From Nocardioides sp. (GTDB lineage: Bacteria; Actinomycetota; Actinomycetes; Propionibacteriales; Nocardioidaceae), in the NCBI RefSeq assembly GCF_030150155.1, contig NZ_JASLGR010000039.1:69521-133520 (forward strand): 64,000 nucleotides of DNA. The letters are read 5' to 3'. The translations under genes and the position numbers were made by a program. Under the pieces are notes generated by a model. That model did no database searches. It was not told where the DNA came from and saw only the letters and a program-made list of their open reading frames with translations. Within the stretch, counting starts at the first letter, position 1, and every line of letters begins with the position of its first letter. Of this stretch, positions 7,973 through 16,234 are shown piece after piece.

Positions 7973-8854
7973 TCAGCGTCGCCGGCCACGCAGTGCGACG
8001 CCGGCGGTGACGGCACCCGCGATCGCCCCGCCGACAGCACCGGTCAGCAGCCCGGCACGGGCCGCCTTCCGACCGGTCCGGTAGTCCCGGATCCGCCACC
8101 CCTCGGCCCGGGCGTGGGCCCGCAGTCGACGGTCGGGGTTGATCGCGCACGGGTCCCCGACCATCGAGAGCATCGGCAGGTCGTTGAAGGAGTCGGAGTA
8201 CGCCGAGCACGCGGCGAGATCCAGGCCCTCGCGCTCGGCGAGCGCGGCCACCGCGACCGCCTTCTCCGGGCCGTGCAGCATGCCGCCGTCCAGGCGCCCG
8301 GTGTAGACGCCGTCGATGGACTCGACCCGGGTCCCCATCGCCCCGGTCAGCCCCAGGCGCGAGGCGATCACGTCGGCGATCTCCTGCGGGGCGGCGGTCA
8401 CCAGCCAGACCCGCTGGCCCTGTTCGCGGTGCATCTGGGCCAGGGCCTTGGTGCCCGGCCAGATCCGGTCGGCCATCCGCTCCTCGAAGATCTCCTGGCC
8501 GACCTGGTGCAGCTCGTCCACGGTGTGGCCGGCGATGAAGGAGAGGGCGGAGTTGCGGGCCTCGGCGATGTGCGCGGGGTCCTCGACGCCGACGAAGCGG
8601 AAGTAGGCCTGCTTCCACACGGCGCCGGCGATCTCGCGGGTGCTGAAGAACTTGCGCTGGTAGAGCCCCCAGGCCAGGTGGAAGATCGAGGCGCCCTGCA
8701 TGATCGTGTTGTCGACGTCGAAGAAGGCGGCCGAGTTGGTCGGCTCCACGCCGAAGAGCGCGTCCTCCACCTCGGCGCTGGCGCGCGAGGCCTCGCCGGC
8801 CAGGGTCGAGTGTCGGTGCAGGGGCTTCGGTTCGGCTTTCCGGGGAGCAGCCAT
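7973..8854 (-). CDS. HAD-IB family phosphatase (SerB1-like)
   Basis: A 293-aa haloacid-dehalogenase hydrolase of subfamily IB. The nucleophile motif AAFFDVDNTIMQG (DxDxT) is near residue 48, motif II is WLVTAAP, and the acidic motif IV is YSDSFNDLPML. The C-terminus has one hydrophobic helix (AARAGLLTGAVGGAIAGAVTAG) and an RGRRR end, suggesting membrane attachment. It is the positional equivalent of mycobacterial SerB1 (Rv0505c). Phosphoserine phosphatase or a lipid phosphatase are the usual guesses; neither is proven. ATG 8854 is chosen because a TACGGT box lies 6 nt upstream and no Shine-Dalgarno sequence is present. Confidence 0.8.
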   Translation of the reverse strand: MAAPRKAEPKPLHRHSTLAGEASRASAEVEDALFGVEPTNSAAFFDVDNTIMQGASIFHLAWGLYQRKFFSTREIAGAVWKQAYFRFVGVEDPAHIAEARNSALSFIAGHTVDELHQVGQEIFEERMADRIWPGTKALAQMHREQGQRVWLVTAAPQEIADVIASRLGLTGAMGTRVESIDGVYTGRLDGGMLHGPEKAVAVAALAEREGLDLAACSAYSDSFNDLPMLSMVGDPCAINPDRRLRAHARAEGWRIRDYRTGRKAARAGLLTGAVGGAIAGAVTAGVALRGRRR

Positions 8855-8860
8855 ACCGAC

Positions 8861-8866
8861 ACCGTA
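8861..8866 (-). promoter_or_regulatory. Putative -10 box (TACGGT) of the HAD gene in a 29-bp divergent gap
   Basis: Read on the minus strand, TACGGT ends 6 nt before the ATG at 8854. The gap to the divergent glutaredoxin GTG is only 29 bp, so the two promoters must overlap. Confidence 0.4.
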
Positions 8867-8883
8867 GTGAAAGAATCGCGATC

Positions 8884-9165
8884 GTGTCTGCACCTGAACC
8901 GACGCCCGCCGCCGTACCGGCGAGGATCACGCTCTACTCCCGTCCGGGGTGTCATCTCTGTGATCAGGCCCGGGTGGTGATCGAGCAGATCTGCGCCGAG
9001 CTGGGGGAGTCCTACGTCGAGCTCGACATCGATGATCCGAATCAAGTGGACCCAGAGGTCCGCGAGCGGATGACCGACGAGATCCCGGTCACGTTCGTCG
9101 ACGGTGCGCAGCACGACTTCTGGCGCGTGGACCCGGTGCGACTGCGCTCGGCACTGCGTCGCTGA
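8884..9165 (+). CDS. Glutaredoxin-family protein
   Basis: A 93-aa thioredoxin-fold protein with the CxxC active site in YSRPGCHLCDQAR near residue 25 and the conserved cis-proline in EIPVTFVDG. It belongs to the short glutaredoxin-like group found before hemA in actinobacteria (Rv0508 position). These organisms generally use mycothiol rather than glutathione, so the partner thiol is uncertain. It ends 25 bp before the Rex operator region. Redox function is probable, exact substrate unknown. Confidence 0.85.
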   Translation: MSAPEPTPAAVPARITLYSRPGCHLCDQARVVIEQICAELGESYVELDIDDPNQVDPEVRERMTDEIPVTFVDGAQHDFWRVDPVRLRSALRR

Positions 9166-9190
9166 GCCTGCAACAGGAGTTCCAGTGAGT

Positions 9191-9220
9191 TTGTTCTCTT
9201 GTTCACAAGCGGCGTACCGT
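9191..9220 (+). promoter_or_regulatory. Rex operator overlapping the predicted rex promoter
   Basis: TTGTTCTCTTGTTCACAA (9191-9208) matches the Rex box TTGTGAA-N4-TTCACAA in 11 of 14 defined positions; the right half-site is perfect. The same bases supply a -35-like TTGTTC, with an 18-nt spacer to TACCGT (9215-9220), 8 nt before the GTG at 9229. Rex bound here would block its own promoter, as known for rex in Streptomyces. Confidence 0.75.
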
Positions 9221-9228
9221 GCGTAGAC

Positions 9229-9915
9229 GTGAGCAAGGGGACCGCAGCGGCCGACGGCCGTGAGGCGCGCAGTGACGTTCGGGACATTCCCGAGGCCACC
9301 GTCGCTCGTCTCCCCGTCTACCTGCGGGCGCTGAACGCGCTGGCCGAGGCCGACATCGTGACCTGCTCCAGCGAGGAGCTCGCCACCGCGGCCGGGGTCA
9401 ACAGTGCCAAGCTGCGCAAGGACCTCTCCTACCTCGGGTCCTACGGCACCCGCGGCGTCGGGTACGACGTGGACTACCTGCGCTACCAGATCGCCCGCGA
9501 GATCGGCGTCACGCAGGACTGGCCCGTGGTGATCGTGGGTATCGGAAACCTGGGCCACGCGCTCGCCAACTTCTCCGGCTTCCGCAGCCGCGGCTTCCGC
9601 ATCGTGGCGCTGCTCGACGCCGACCCGAACCTGGAGCACACCGAGATCGGCGGCGTCCCGGTGCTGCCCTTCGCGGTCCTCGACGAGATCGTCGCCGAGC
9701 ACGGCGTCGCGATCGGGGTCATCTCGGTGCCCGCCGTCGCCGCCCAGGACGTCGCCGACCGGATGGTCGCCGCGGGCATCACCAGCATCCTCAACTTCGC
9801 ACCGACCGTGCTGTCGGTGCCGGCAGGGGTCGACGTACGCAAGGTCGACCTCTCCATCGAACTGCAGATCCTTGCGTACCACGAGCAACGGAAGGCGCAC
9901 GGTGAACCCGCATGA
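9229..9915 (+). CDS. rex: Redox-sensing transcriptional repressor Rex
   Basis: A 228-aa repressor that senses the NADH/NAD+ ratio. The N-terminal winged helix contains PEATVARLPVYLRAL and NSAKLRKDLSYLGSYG. The Rossmann domain starts at WPVVIVGIGNLGHAL, and the C-terminal helix IELQILAYHEQR swaps between subunits. The frame is open upstream to a TTG at 9199, but that codon lies inside the Rex operator, so the GTG at 9229 is taken as the start. The gene overlaps hemA by 4 nt. Rex is expected to release DNA when NADH is high; likely targets in this window are its own operon and nuo. Confidence 0.95.
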   Translation: MSKGTAAADGREARSDVRDIPEATVARLPVYLRALNALAEADIVTCSSEELATAAGVNSAKLRKDLSYLGSYGTRGVGYDVDYLRYQIAREIGVTQDWPVVIVGIGNLGHALANFSGFRSRGFRIVALLDADPNLEHTEIGGVPVLPFAVLDEIVAEHGVAIGVISVPAVAAQDVADRMVAAGITSILNFAPTVLSVPAGVDVRKVDLSIELQILAYHEQRKAHGEPA

Positions 9916-11249
9916 GCGTTCTCGTCGTCGGCATCAGCCACAAGACCGCCCCGGTCAGCCTGTTGGAGAAGGTCAGCCTCGACCCTGAAGGGGTCGTCAA
10001 GCTCATCTCCGACGTGGTGGGCACCGACCACGTCACCGAGGCCACGGTCATCGCGACCTGCAACAGGCTCGAGATCTACACCGAGGTCGACCGCTTCCAC
10101 GGCTCGGTCGAGGGGCTCTCCCAGCTCCTCGTCGAGCGCGCCGACGAGGCGGTCGAGGCGCTCCTGCCGCACCTGTACGTTCACTACGACGACGGCGCCG
10201 TGACGCACCTGTTCCGGGTCGCGGCCGGCCTGGACTCGATGGCCGTGGGCGAGGGCCAGATCCTCGGCCAGGCCCGCGAGGCGCTGCGCCTGGGCCAGGA
10301 GCTCGGCACCGTCGGCGCCGCCCTCAACACGCTCTTCCAGCAGGCCCTGCGGGTGGGCAAGCGGACCCGCGCCGAGACCGAGATCGACCGCGCCGCGCCG
10401 ACCCTGGTCAGTGCCGCGCTCGCCCAGGCCGTCCCCGAGGACCCGACCGGCAAGCGCGTCGTGATCGTCGGAGCCGGCGCGATGGCCGGCCTGGCGACAG
10501 CCACCGTCTCCCGCCTGGGCTGCACCGACCTGGTGATCACCAACCGGACCCTGGCCAAGGCCGAGCGCCTCGCCACCGAGTACGGCGGCACCGCCGCGCC
10601 CCTGGACGAGCTGGCCGCCCAGATCGCCCAGGCCGACGTCGTGATCGCCTGCGCGGGAGCCCGCGGCTACCTGGTCGCCGCCGCGATGCTGGCCGACCGG
10701 GAGCGCCCGGTCGCCCTGATCGACCTGGCCATGCCCCGCGACATCGACCCGGCCGTGGCCGCGCTGCCCGGCGTCACCCTGGTCGGGCTCGAGGAGCTCG
10801 CCGAGGCGCTGCACGACACCGAGGCCGGCCAGGAGGTCGAGGCCGTCCGCGACATCGTCAGCCAGGAGGTCCAGGCCTTCCTGACCGCGCGCCGCCAGGC
10901 CAGCGTCACGCCGACCGTGGTCGCGCTGCGCTCGATGGCCACCCAGGTCGTCGACGCCGAGATCGAGCGCCTCGACCACCGCCTGCCCGACCTCGACGAC
11001 CGGACCCGGGCCGAGGTGCTCCAGGCCGTGCGCCGGGTCGCCGACAAACTGCTGCACGAGCCGACGGTGCGGGTGCGTGAGCTCGCCAACGAGGGCGCGA
11101 TCACCTACGAGCGTGCCCTGGCCGAGCTCTTCGCCCTCAACTCCGACACCGTTGCCGCGGTGACCAGCTCGGTGGTGACCTCCGTGGTCGGCCCCCGGGT
11201 GGACGCCGTCGCCGAGACCGGCCCTGCCGGTGGATCGGAGGCACTGTGA
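9912..11249 (+). CDS. hemA: Glutamyl-tRNA reductase
   Basis: Makes glutamate-1-semialdehyde from Glu-tRNA with NADPH, the first committed step of C5-pathway heme synthesis. The 445-aa protein has the catalytic cysteine in the signature ATCNRLEIYTEV, the SMAVGEGQILGQ motif, an NADPH-binding segment VVIVGAGAMAGLA and a C-terminal helical dimerisation region (EVLQAVRRVADKLLHEPTV). It overlaps rex upstream and hemC downstream, so rex-hemACDB is read as one operon. The final 20 residues are variable. Rex control of this operon is supported by the operator before rex. Confidence 0.96.
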   Translation: MSVLVVGISHKTAPVSLLEKVSLDPEGVVKLISDVVGTDHVTEATVIATCNRLEIYTEVDRFHGSVEGLSQLLVERADEAVEALLPHLYVHYDDGAVTHLFRVAAGLDSMAVGEGQILGQAREALRLGQELGTVGAALNTLFQQALRVGKRTRAETEIDRAAPTLVSAALAQAVPEDPTGKRVVIVGAGAMAGLATATVSRLGCTDLVITNRTLAKAERLATEYGGTAAPLDELAAQIAQADVVIACAGARGYLVAAAMLADRERPVALIDLAMPRDIDPAVAALPGVTLVGLEELAEALHDTEAGQEVEAVRDIVSQEVQAFLTARRQASVTPTVVALRSMATQVVDAEIERLDHRLPDLDDRTRAEVLQAVRRVADKLLHEPTVRVRELANEGAITYERALAELFALNSDTVAAVTSSVVTSVVGPRVDAVAETGPAGGSEAL

Positions 11250-12175
11250 TGAGCGCCCTGCGTCTGGGCACGCGGCGTTCGCTGCTGGCCACCACCCAGT
11301 CCGGCCACGTCGCCGACATGATCCGCGAGCGACTCGGCCTCGAGGTCGAGTTCGTCGAGATCAGCACCGACGGTGACCGCTCCCAGGCGGCCGGCACGCC
11401 GCTGACCGGGGCGCCGTCGACCGGAGTCTTCGTCAGCGCCCTGCGCGACGCCCTGCTGGCCGGCGAGGTGGACCTCGCGGTCCACTCGCTCAAGGACCTG
11501 CCGACGTACCCGACCGAGGGCATCGAGCTGATCGCGATCCCCGAGCGCGAGGACCCCCGCGACGTTCTCATCTCACGGGATGGACTGACCCTCGGTGAGC
11601 TGCCGCCGGGCGCCAAGGTCGGCACCGGCTCGCCGCGTCGCGTGGCCCAGCTGGCCGCCCTCGGCTTGAGTTTGGACCTGGCCGGTCTGCGTGGAAACAT
11701 CGACACCCGGATCGGCAAGGTTCGTTCCGGAGAGCTCGACGCCGTCGTGCTCGCCCGTGCGGGGATCGCACGGATCGGCCGCCTCGATGAGGTGACCGAG
11801 ACGATCGATCCACTGCAGATGCTGCCTGCTCCCGGTCAGGGTGCGCTCGGCATCGAGTGTCGCGCGGGCGATGACGTGGCCGAGGCACTGCGGAAGCTGG
11901 ACCACGGACCGACCCGCGCCGCCGTCACGGCGGAGCGGGCGCTGCTCGCCACGCTCGAGGGTGGATGTGCAGCTCCGATCGGCACTCTCGCCGAGATCGT
12001 CGAGGGTGACCACGGTGAGGAATTGTGGGTGCGGGCCGTAGTGCTCTCGCCCGACGGGACACAGGCCGTGCGGCAGTCCCTCAGCGGTTCGCCCGCTGAT
12101 GCCGCTGGCGTGGGATCCCGATTGGCAGAGAAAATGCTTGCGGAGGGTGCGCGCACCTTCTGGGGCAAGAGCTAG
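11249..12175 (+). CDS. hemC: Hydroxymethylbilane synthase (porphobilinogen deaminase)
   Basis: Polymerises four porphobilinogens into hydroxymethylbilane. The 308-aa enzyme has the usual three-domain motifs: LRLGTRRSLLA at the start, VHSLKDLPT, TGSPRRVAQL and LRGNIDTRIGKV. The dipyrromethane-cofactor cysteine is Cys240 in EGGCAAPIG. The ATG at 11249 overlaps the hemA TGA by one base, with GGAGG 7 nt upstream; a GTG at 11246 would be too close to that site. Downstream hemD follows after 11 nt. Confidence 0.96.
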   Translation: MSALRLGTRRSLLATTQSGHVADMIRERLGLEVEFVEISTDGDRSQAAGTPLTGAPSTGVFVSALRDALLAGEVDLAVHSLKDLPTYPTEGIELIAIPEREDPRDVLISRDGLTLGELPPGAKVGTGSPRRVAQLAALGLSLDLAGLRGNIDTRIGKVRSGELDAVVLARAGIARIGRLDEVTETIDPLQMLPAPGQGALGIECRAGDDVAEALRKLDHGPTRAAVTAERALLATLEGGCAAPIGTLAEIVEGDHGEELWVRAVVLSPDGTQAVRQSLSGSPADAAGVGSRLAEKMLAEGARTFWGKS

Positions 12176-12186
12176 AAGGCACGAGC

Positions 12187-13806
12187 ATGAGTTGGGTGTC
12201 ATTCGTCGGTAGCGGTCCTGGTGACCCTGAACTGCTGACCGTCCGCGCTGCCGACCTGATCCGTCAGGCCGATGTCGTCATCACCGAGTCGCCGGAGCAT
12301 GAGGTGATGGTGCGAGCGATGCTCGGCATCGCCGCGCCCGACCCCGAGTCCGGCGAGCTGGCCCAGGGGCCGGAGTTCATCGACGGTGGCTTCGGCGAGG
12401 ACGGCCAGCCGCTGACCCACGCCGCACGGGCGAAGGTCGTGGTCAAGCAGGCCAAGCGGGTCGAGCACGTCGTGCGTCTGATGATCGGTGACCCGTTCGT
12501 CTACGCCTCGGGTCCCGAGGAGGCGGCGGCCGTGGCCAAGGCCGGCTTCGGGTTCGAGATCGTGCCCGGCGTCAGCTCGGTCTCGGCGGTGCCGGCGTAC
12601 GCCGGGATCCCGCTCACCACCAAGGACCACCGCGAGGTCGCGGTCGTCACCTGTGGCGACAAGATCGACTGGAGCCAGTACGCCGATGACCGCACCCTGG
12701 TGCTGCTCTCCGGCGTCGGCCTGATCGGTGAGATCGCCAAGGCCCTGATCGCCGCGGGTCGCTCGGAGAAGACCCCGGTCGCGATGACCCGGGTCGGCAC
12801 CACCACCCACCAGCAGACCGTGACGTCGGACCTGGCGAACATCGCCGCCGACGCCCGCGCTGCGCGGATGGCCCCGCCCGCGATCATCGTGATCGGCAAG
12901 GTCGTCAACCTGCGCGAGACGCTCTCCTGGTTCGAGACCAAGCCGATCTTCGGCTGGCGCGTCCTGGTCCCGCGGACCAAGGAGCAGGCGCCGGTGCTCT
13001 CCACCAAGCTGCGTGGCTTCGGCGGCGTGCCCGAGGAGGTCCCCACGATCTCCGTCGAGCCGCCGCGCAACCCGCAGCAGATGGACAAGGCCATCCGTGG
13101 CCTGGTCGAGGGCCGCTACGAGTGGGTCGCCTTCACCTCGGTCAACGCCGTGCGCGCGGTCCGGGAGAAGTTCGAGGAGTACGGCCTCGACGCCCGTGCC
13201 TTCTCCGGCCTCAAGATCGCCGCGGTGGGGGAGAAGACCTCCGCTGCGCTGCTCGACATGGGCCTGCGCCCCGACCTGGTGCCTGCGGGCGAGAACCAGT
13301 CGGCCGCCGGTCTGCTCGAGGTCTGGCCCGAGTACGACGAGGTCCTGGACCCGATCAACCGGGTCTTCCTGCCCCGTGCCGACATCGCCACGGAGAACCT
13401 GATCGCCGGCCTGACCGAGCTCGGCTGGGAGTGCGACGACGTGACGGCGTACCGCACCGTCCGGGCCGCCCCGCCGCCGGCGCCGATCCGCGACGCGATC
13501 AAGACGGGCAAGTTCGACGCTGTCGTCTTCACCTCGTCCTCGACGGTGCGCAACCTGGTCGGCATCGCCGGCAAGCCGCACCCGTCGACCGTCATCGCGG
13601 TGATCGGTCCGGCCACCGCGAAGACCGCTGAGGAGCACGGCCTGCGGGTCGACGTGATGGCCGCCGAGCCGTCCATCGAGGCCCTGGCCGACGCTCTGGC
13701 TGACTTCGGCACGTCGCGTCGTGCGGCGCTGGTCGAGGCCGGACAGCCGGTCACCAAGCCGTCGGACCGCAAGCCGGCTGCACGCCGGAAGGCCACCAGT
13801 AGCTGA
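12187..13806 (+). CDS. hemD: Uroporphyrinogen-III methyltransferase / uroporphyrinogen-III synthase fusion
   Basis: A 539-aa two-domain enzyme. Residues 1-250 are the SAM-dependent methyltransferase (CobA/CysG type): VSFVGSGPGDPELLTVRA at the start, RLMIGDPFVYASG and VPGVSSVSAVPAYAGIPL. Residues 255-515 are uroporphyrinogen-III synthase: WRVLVPRTKEQ, WVAFTSVNAVRAV, and VVFTSSSTVRNLVG with VIGPATAKTAEE. The fusion serves heme through the synthase and siroheme or cobalamin through the methyltransferase. It is the normal actinobacterial form. The tail is Lys/Ala-rich. hemB follows after 8 nt. Confidence 0.93.
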   Translation: MSWVSFVGSGPGDPELLTVRAADLIRQADVVITESPEHEVMVRAMLGIAAPDPESGELAQGPEFIDGGFGEDGQPLTHAARAKVVVKQAKRVEHVVRLMIGDPFVYASGPEEAAAVAKAGFGFEIVPGVSSVSAVPAYAGIPLTTKDHREVAVVTCGDKIDWSQYADDRTLVLLSGVGLIGEIAKALIAAGRSEKTPVAMTRVGTTTHQQTVTSDLANIAADARAARMAPPAIIVIGKVVNLRETLSWFETKPIFGWRVLVPRTKEQAPVLSTKLRGFGGVPEEVPTISVEPPRNPQQMDKAIRGLVEGRYEWVAFTSVNAVRAVREKFEEYGLDARAFSGLKIAAVGEKTSAALLDMGLRPDLVPAGENQSAAGLLEVWPEYDEVLDPINRVFLPRADIATENLIAGLTELGWECDDVTAYRTVRAAPPPAPIRDAIKTGKFDAVVFTSSSTVRNLVGIAGKPHPSTVIAVIGPATAKTAEEHGLRVDVMAAEPSIEALADALADFGTSRRAALVEAGQPVTKPSDRKPAARRKATSS

Positions 13807-13814
13807 AGGGCACC

Positions 13815-14834
13815 ATGAACGACCGCGAGCGAACCTCGAACGGACACCCCACAGGACCGACGATCCGGCCCCGACGTCTGCGCACCACCCCGGCCCTGCG
13901 CCGGATGGTGGCCGAGACGTCGGTGGAGCCGCGTCACCTGATCCTGCCGATGTTCATCCGCGAGTCGATCGCCGAGCCGGTTCCGATCAGCTCGATGCCC
14001 GGCGTCGTGCAGCACAGCCGTGACTCGTTCAAGGCTGCGCTGCACGAGGCCGCCGAGGCCGGGATCGGCGCCGTGATGCTCTTCGGCGTCCCCGACGACG
14101 CCAAGAAGGACGCCGACGGCTCGGCCGCACTGGACCCGGCCGGTGTACTCAACGTCGCCATCGCCGACGCGGTCGCCGAGGTCGGTGGCAGCCTGACCGT
14201 GATGTCGGACCTGTGCCTGGACGAGTTCACCTCGCATGGTCACTGCGGTGTCCTCGATGCCCACGGGCACGTCGACAACGACCGCACCCTGGAGCTGTAC
14301 GCCGCGATGGGCCAGGCCCATGCCGAGGCCGGCGTCGACATGGTCGGCCCCTCGGGGATGATGGACGGCCAGGTCGCGGTGATCCGCGAGGCTCTGGACG
14401 AGGCCGGCCAGCTCGATGTCGGCATCCTGGCCTACGGTGCGAAGTACGCCTCGGCGTTCTACGGCCCCTTCCGCGAAGCCGTCGGCTCGGCCCTGGAGGG
14501 CGACCGGCGGACCTATCAGCAGGACCCGGCGAACGCGATCGAGGGCGTGCGTGAGGCGCTGCTCGACGTGGAGCAGGGCGCCGACATCGTGATGGTCAAG
14601 CCCGGTCTGCCCTACCTCGACGTGCTGCGTCAGGTGAAGGACGCCGTGGACATCCCGGTGGCGGCGTACAACATCTCCGGTGAGTACTCGATGGTCGAGG
14701 CGGCCGCCGAGCGTGGCTGGATCGACCGCGATGCGGCCATCACCGAGTCCCTGATCGCGTTCCGGCGCGCGGGCGCCGATCTGATCCTCACCTACTGGGC
14801 GGTCGAGGCCGCTCAGCGCCTGCTTCCCCGCTGA
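13815..14834 (+). CDS. hemB: Delta-aminolevulinic acid dehydratase (porphobilinogen synthase)
   Basis: Condenses two 5-aminolevulinates to porphobilinogen. The 339-aa protein has the family core: YGAKYASAFYGPFR and VMVKPGLPYLD carry the two active-site lysines, and GPSGMMDGQV precedes them. The metal-binding segment reads DLCLDEFTSHGHCG. Cys134 and Cys144 align with two of the three zinc cysteines of the E. coli enzyme, but the middle one is Asp136, so this is a mixed site rather than the classical triple-Cys zinc site. It closes the rex-hemACDB run; an 81-bp gap separates it from the transglycosylase gene. Confidence 0.95.
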   Translation: MNDRERTSNGHPTGPTIRPRRLRTTPALRRMVAETSVEPRHLILPMFIRESIAEPVPISSMPGVVQHSRDSFKAALHEAAEAGIGAVMLFGVPDDAKKDADGSAALDPAGVLNVAIADAVAEVGGSLTVMSDLCLDEFTSHGHCGVLDAHGHVDNDRTLELYAAMGQAHAEAGVDMVGPSGMMDGQVAVIREALDEAGQLDVGILAYGAKYASAFYGPFREAVGSALEGDRRTYQQDPANAIEGVREALLDVEQGADIVMVKPGLPYLDVLRQVKDAVDIPVAAYNISGEYSMVEAAAERGWIDRDAAITESLIAFRRAGADLILTYWAVEAAQRLLPR

Positions 14835-14915
14835 CCCGGTCTTTCCGGCCCCCGGGGGCGTAACCTCGGCCCTAGTGGTGTCGTTGAGGCGTACGTCACA
14901 TCGGGAGCAGGGAAC

Positions 14916-16169
14916 ATGGGGTCAGTCATGACGACGACGCATCGCGCCGCTGGCGGGGGTCGGATCGGGACGAGTCGGGCCAAGCGCGCCGCGGCACTGG
15001 TGCCGCTGGCGATGCTCTCGGCCGCCTGGACGATCTCGATCGGCACCTCGGGTGCCTCCACCGCCACCGCCGACGACCAGCAGAAGCTTCCCGACGGCAC
15101 CAAGGTCCCTGCGCAGGCGCTCCAGGTGCCGGCCAGCGTCACCTCCGACACCGCCGACGCGGGCGCGACGGGGGAGACCGCGCAGCAGATCGTGGCGACG
15201 TCGTCGGCCTCGGCCATCCCGGCCGCGGCCCTGGCGGCGTACCAGCGTGCCGAGACCGTGATCAACAAAGCCGACCCGACCTGTCGGATGCCGTGGCAGC
15301 TGCTCGCCGCGATCGGCCGGGTGGAGTCCAACCACGGCCGGGCCCAGGGCAACACGCTCAGCGACACCGGCCTGTCCACCCCCGGCATCTACGGCCGGCA
15401 GCTCGACGGCACCCACGGCACCAGCCGCGTCGCCGACACCGACGGCGGCGTGTACGACGGCGACACCACCTTCGACAAGGCGGTCGGCCCGATGCAGTTC
15501 ATCCCGTCGACCTGGTCCTCGGTCGGCGTGGACGCCGACGGTGACGGCAAGCGCGACCCGCAGAACATCAACGACGCCGCCCTGGCGGCGGCGGTCTACC
15601 TCTGCTCGGGTGAGGAGAACCTCGCCACCGACGCCGGCCAGCGCGCTGCGGTGCTGCGCTACAACCACTCCTCGTCCTACGTGGCCACCGTGATGGCGGT
15701 CTACCAGGACTACCTGGTCGGCGACTTCACTGCAGTGCCGAACTCGGTCGTGCCCGCCTCCTACTTCGAGCCCGAGGCGTCGATCCGCACGCCGCAGAGC
15801 TCGGCGAAGCAGACCAAGACCACCACCCTGGCTGCAGCGAAGCCGAGCGCGCTGGCCTCGGTCCCGGCCGGCACCGCGAGCACGCCGAGCACGCAGCCCA
15901 GCACCGCACCGAAGCCGTCGCCCAGCGCCTCGCCCTCGACCGGCACCCTGCAGCTGCCCAAGCCGTCCCCGATCGTGATCCCCACCACGGGCGTGGAGCC
16001 GGTGGACAAGGTCCTGACCAAGGCCGAGGCGACCGCGCAGTGCCTAGCCGACTTCGGCTACAACTCGATCAACGGCCTGCTCGCAGCGCTGGCCAACCCG
16101 GCCAACCTGGGCAAGGCGATCCCCTCCCTGGCCGACCTCACGGCCTGCGTCACCAAGCTGCTCAGCTGA
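14916..16169 (+). CDS. Secreted lytic murein transglycosylase
   Basis: A 417-aa exported protein. Basic residues then the hydrophobic stretch AAALVPLAMLSAAWTISIG form a signal peptide within the first 50 residues. The transglycosylase (SLT/MltB-like) domain spans about 100-260: MPWQLLAAIGRVESNHG contains the catalytic glutamate, GPMQFIPSTWSSVGVDADGD follows, and then AAVYLCSGEENL with YNHSSSYVATVMAVYQDYL. A Pro/Ser/Thr-rich linker at about 285-355 probably spans the cell wall. Cysteines in the last 70 residues could form a disulfide. ATG 14916 is chosen, with GGGAGCAGGGA upstream; ATG 14928 is an alternative. It interrupts the hem gene series. Confidence 0.85.
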   Translation: MGSVMTTTHRAAGGGRIGTSRAKRAAALVPLAMLSAAWTISIGTSGASTATADDQQKLPDGTKVPAQALQVPASVTSDTADAGATGETAQQIVATSSASAIPAAALAAYQRAETVINKADPTCRMPWQLLAAIGRVESNHGRAQGNTLSDTGLSTPGIYGRQLDGTHGTSRVADTDGGVYDGDTTFDKAVGPMQFIPSTWSSVGVDADGDGKRDPQNINDAALAAAVYLCSGEENLATDAGQRAAVLRYNHSSSYVATVMAVYQDYLVGDFTAVPNSVVPASYFEPEASIRTPQSSAKQTKTTTLAAAKPSALASVPAGTASTPSTQPSTAPKPSPSASPSTGTLQLPKPSPIVIPTTGVEPVDKVLTKAEATAQCLADFGYNSINGLLAALANPANLGKAIPSLADLTACVTKLLS

Positions 16170-16234
16170 GCCCCGCGACCCCCACCGGTTACCCGGAGTT
16201 CGCCCGACTTGCCCCCGATGGGGACAATGACGGG

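Noticed and set aside
9199..9228. TTG start for rex at 9199
   Set aside because: The codon lies inside the Rex operator. GTG 9229 matches the family N-terminus and has a -10 box.
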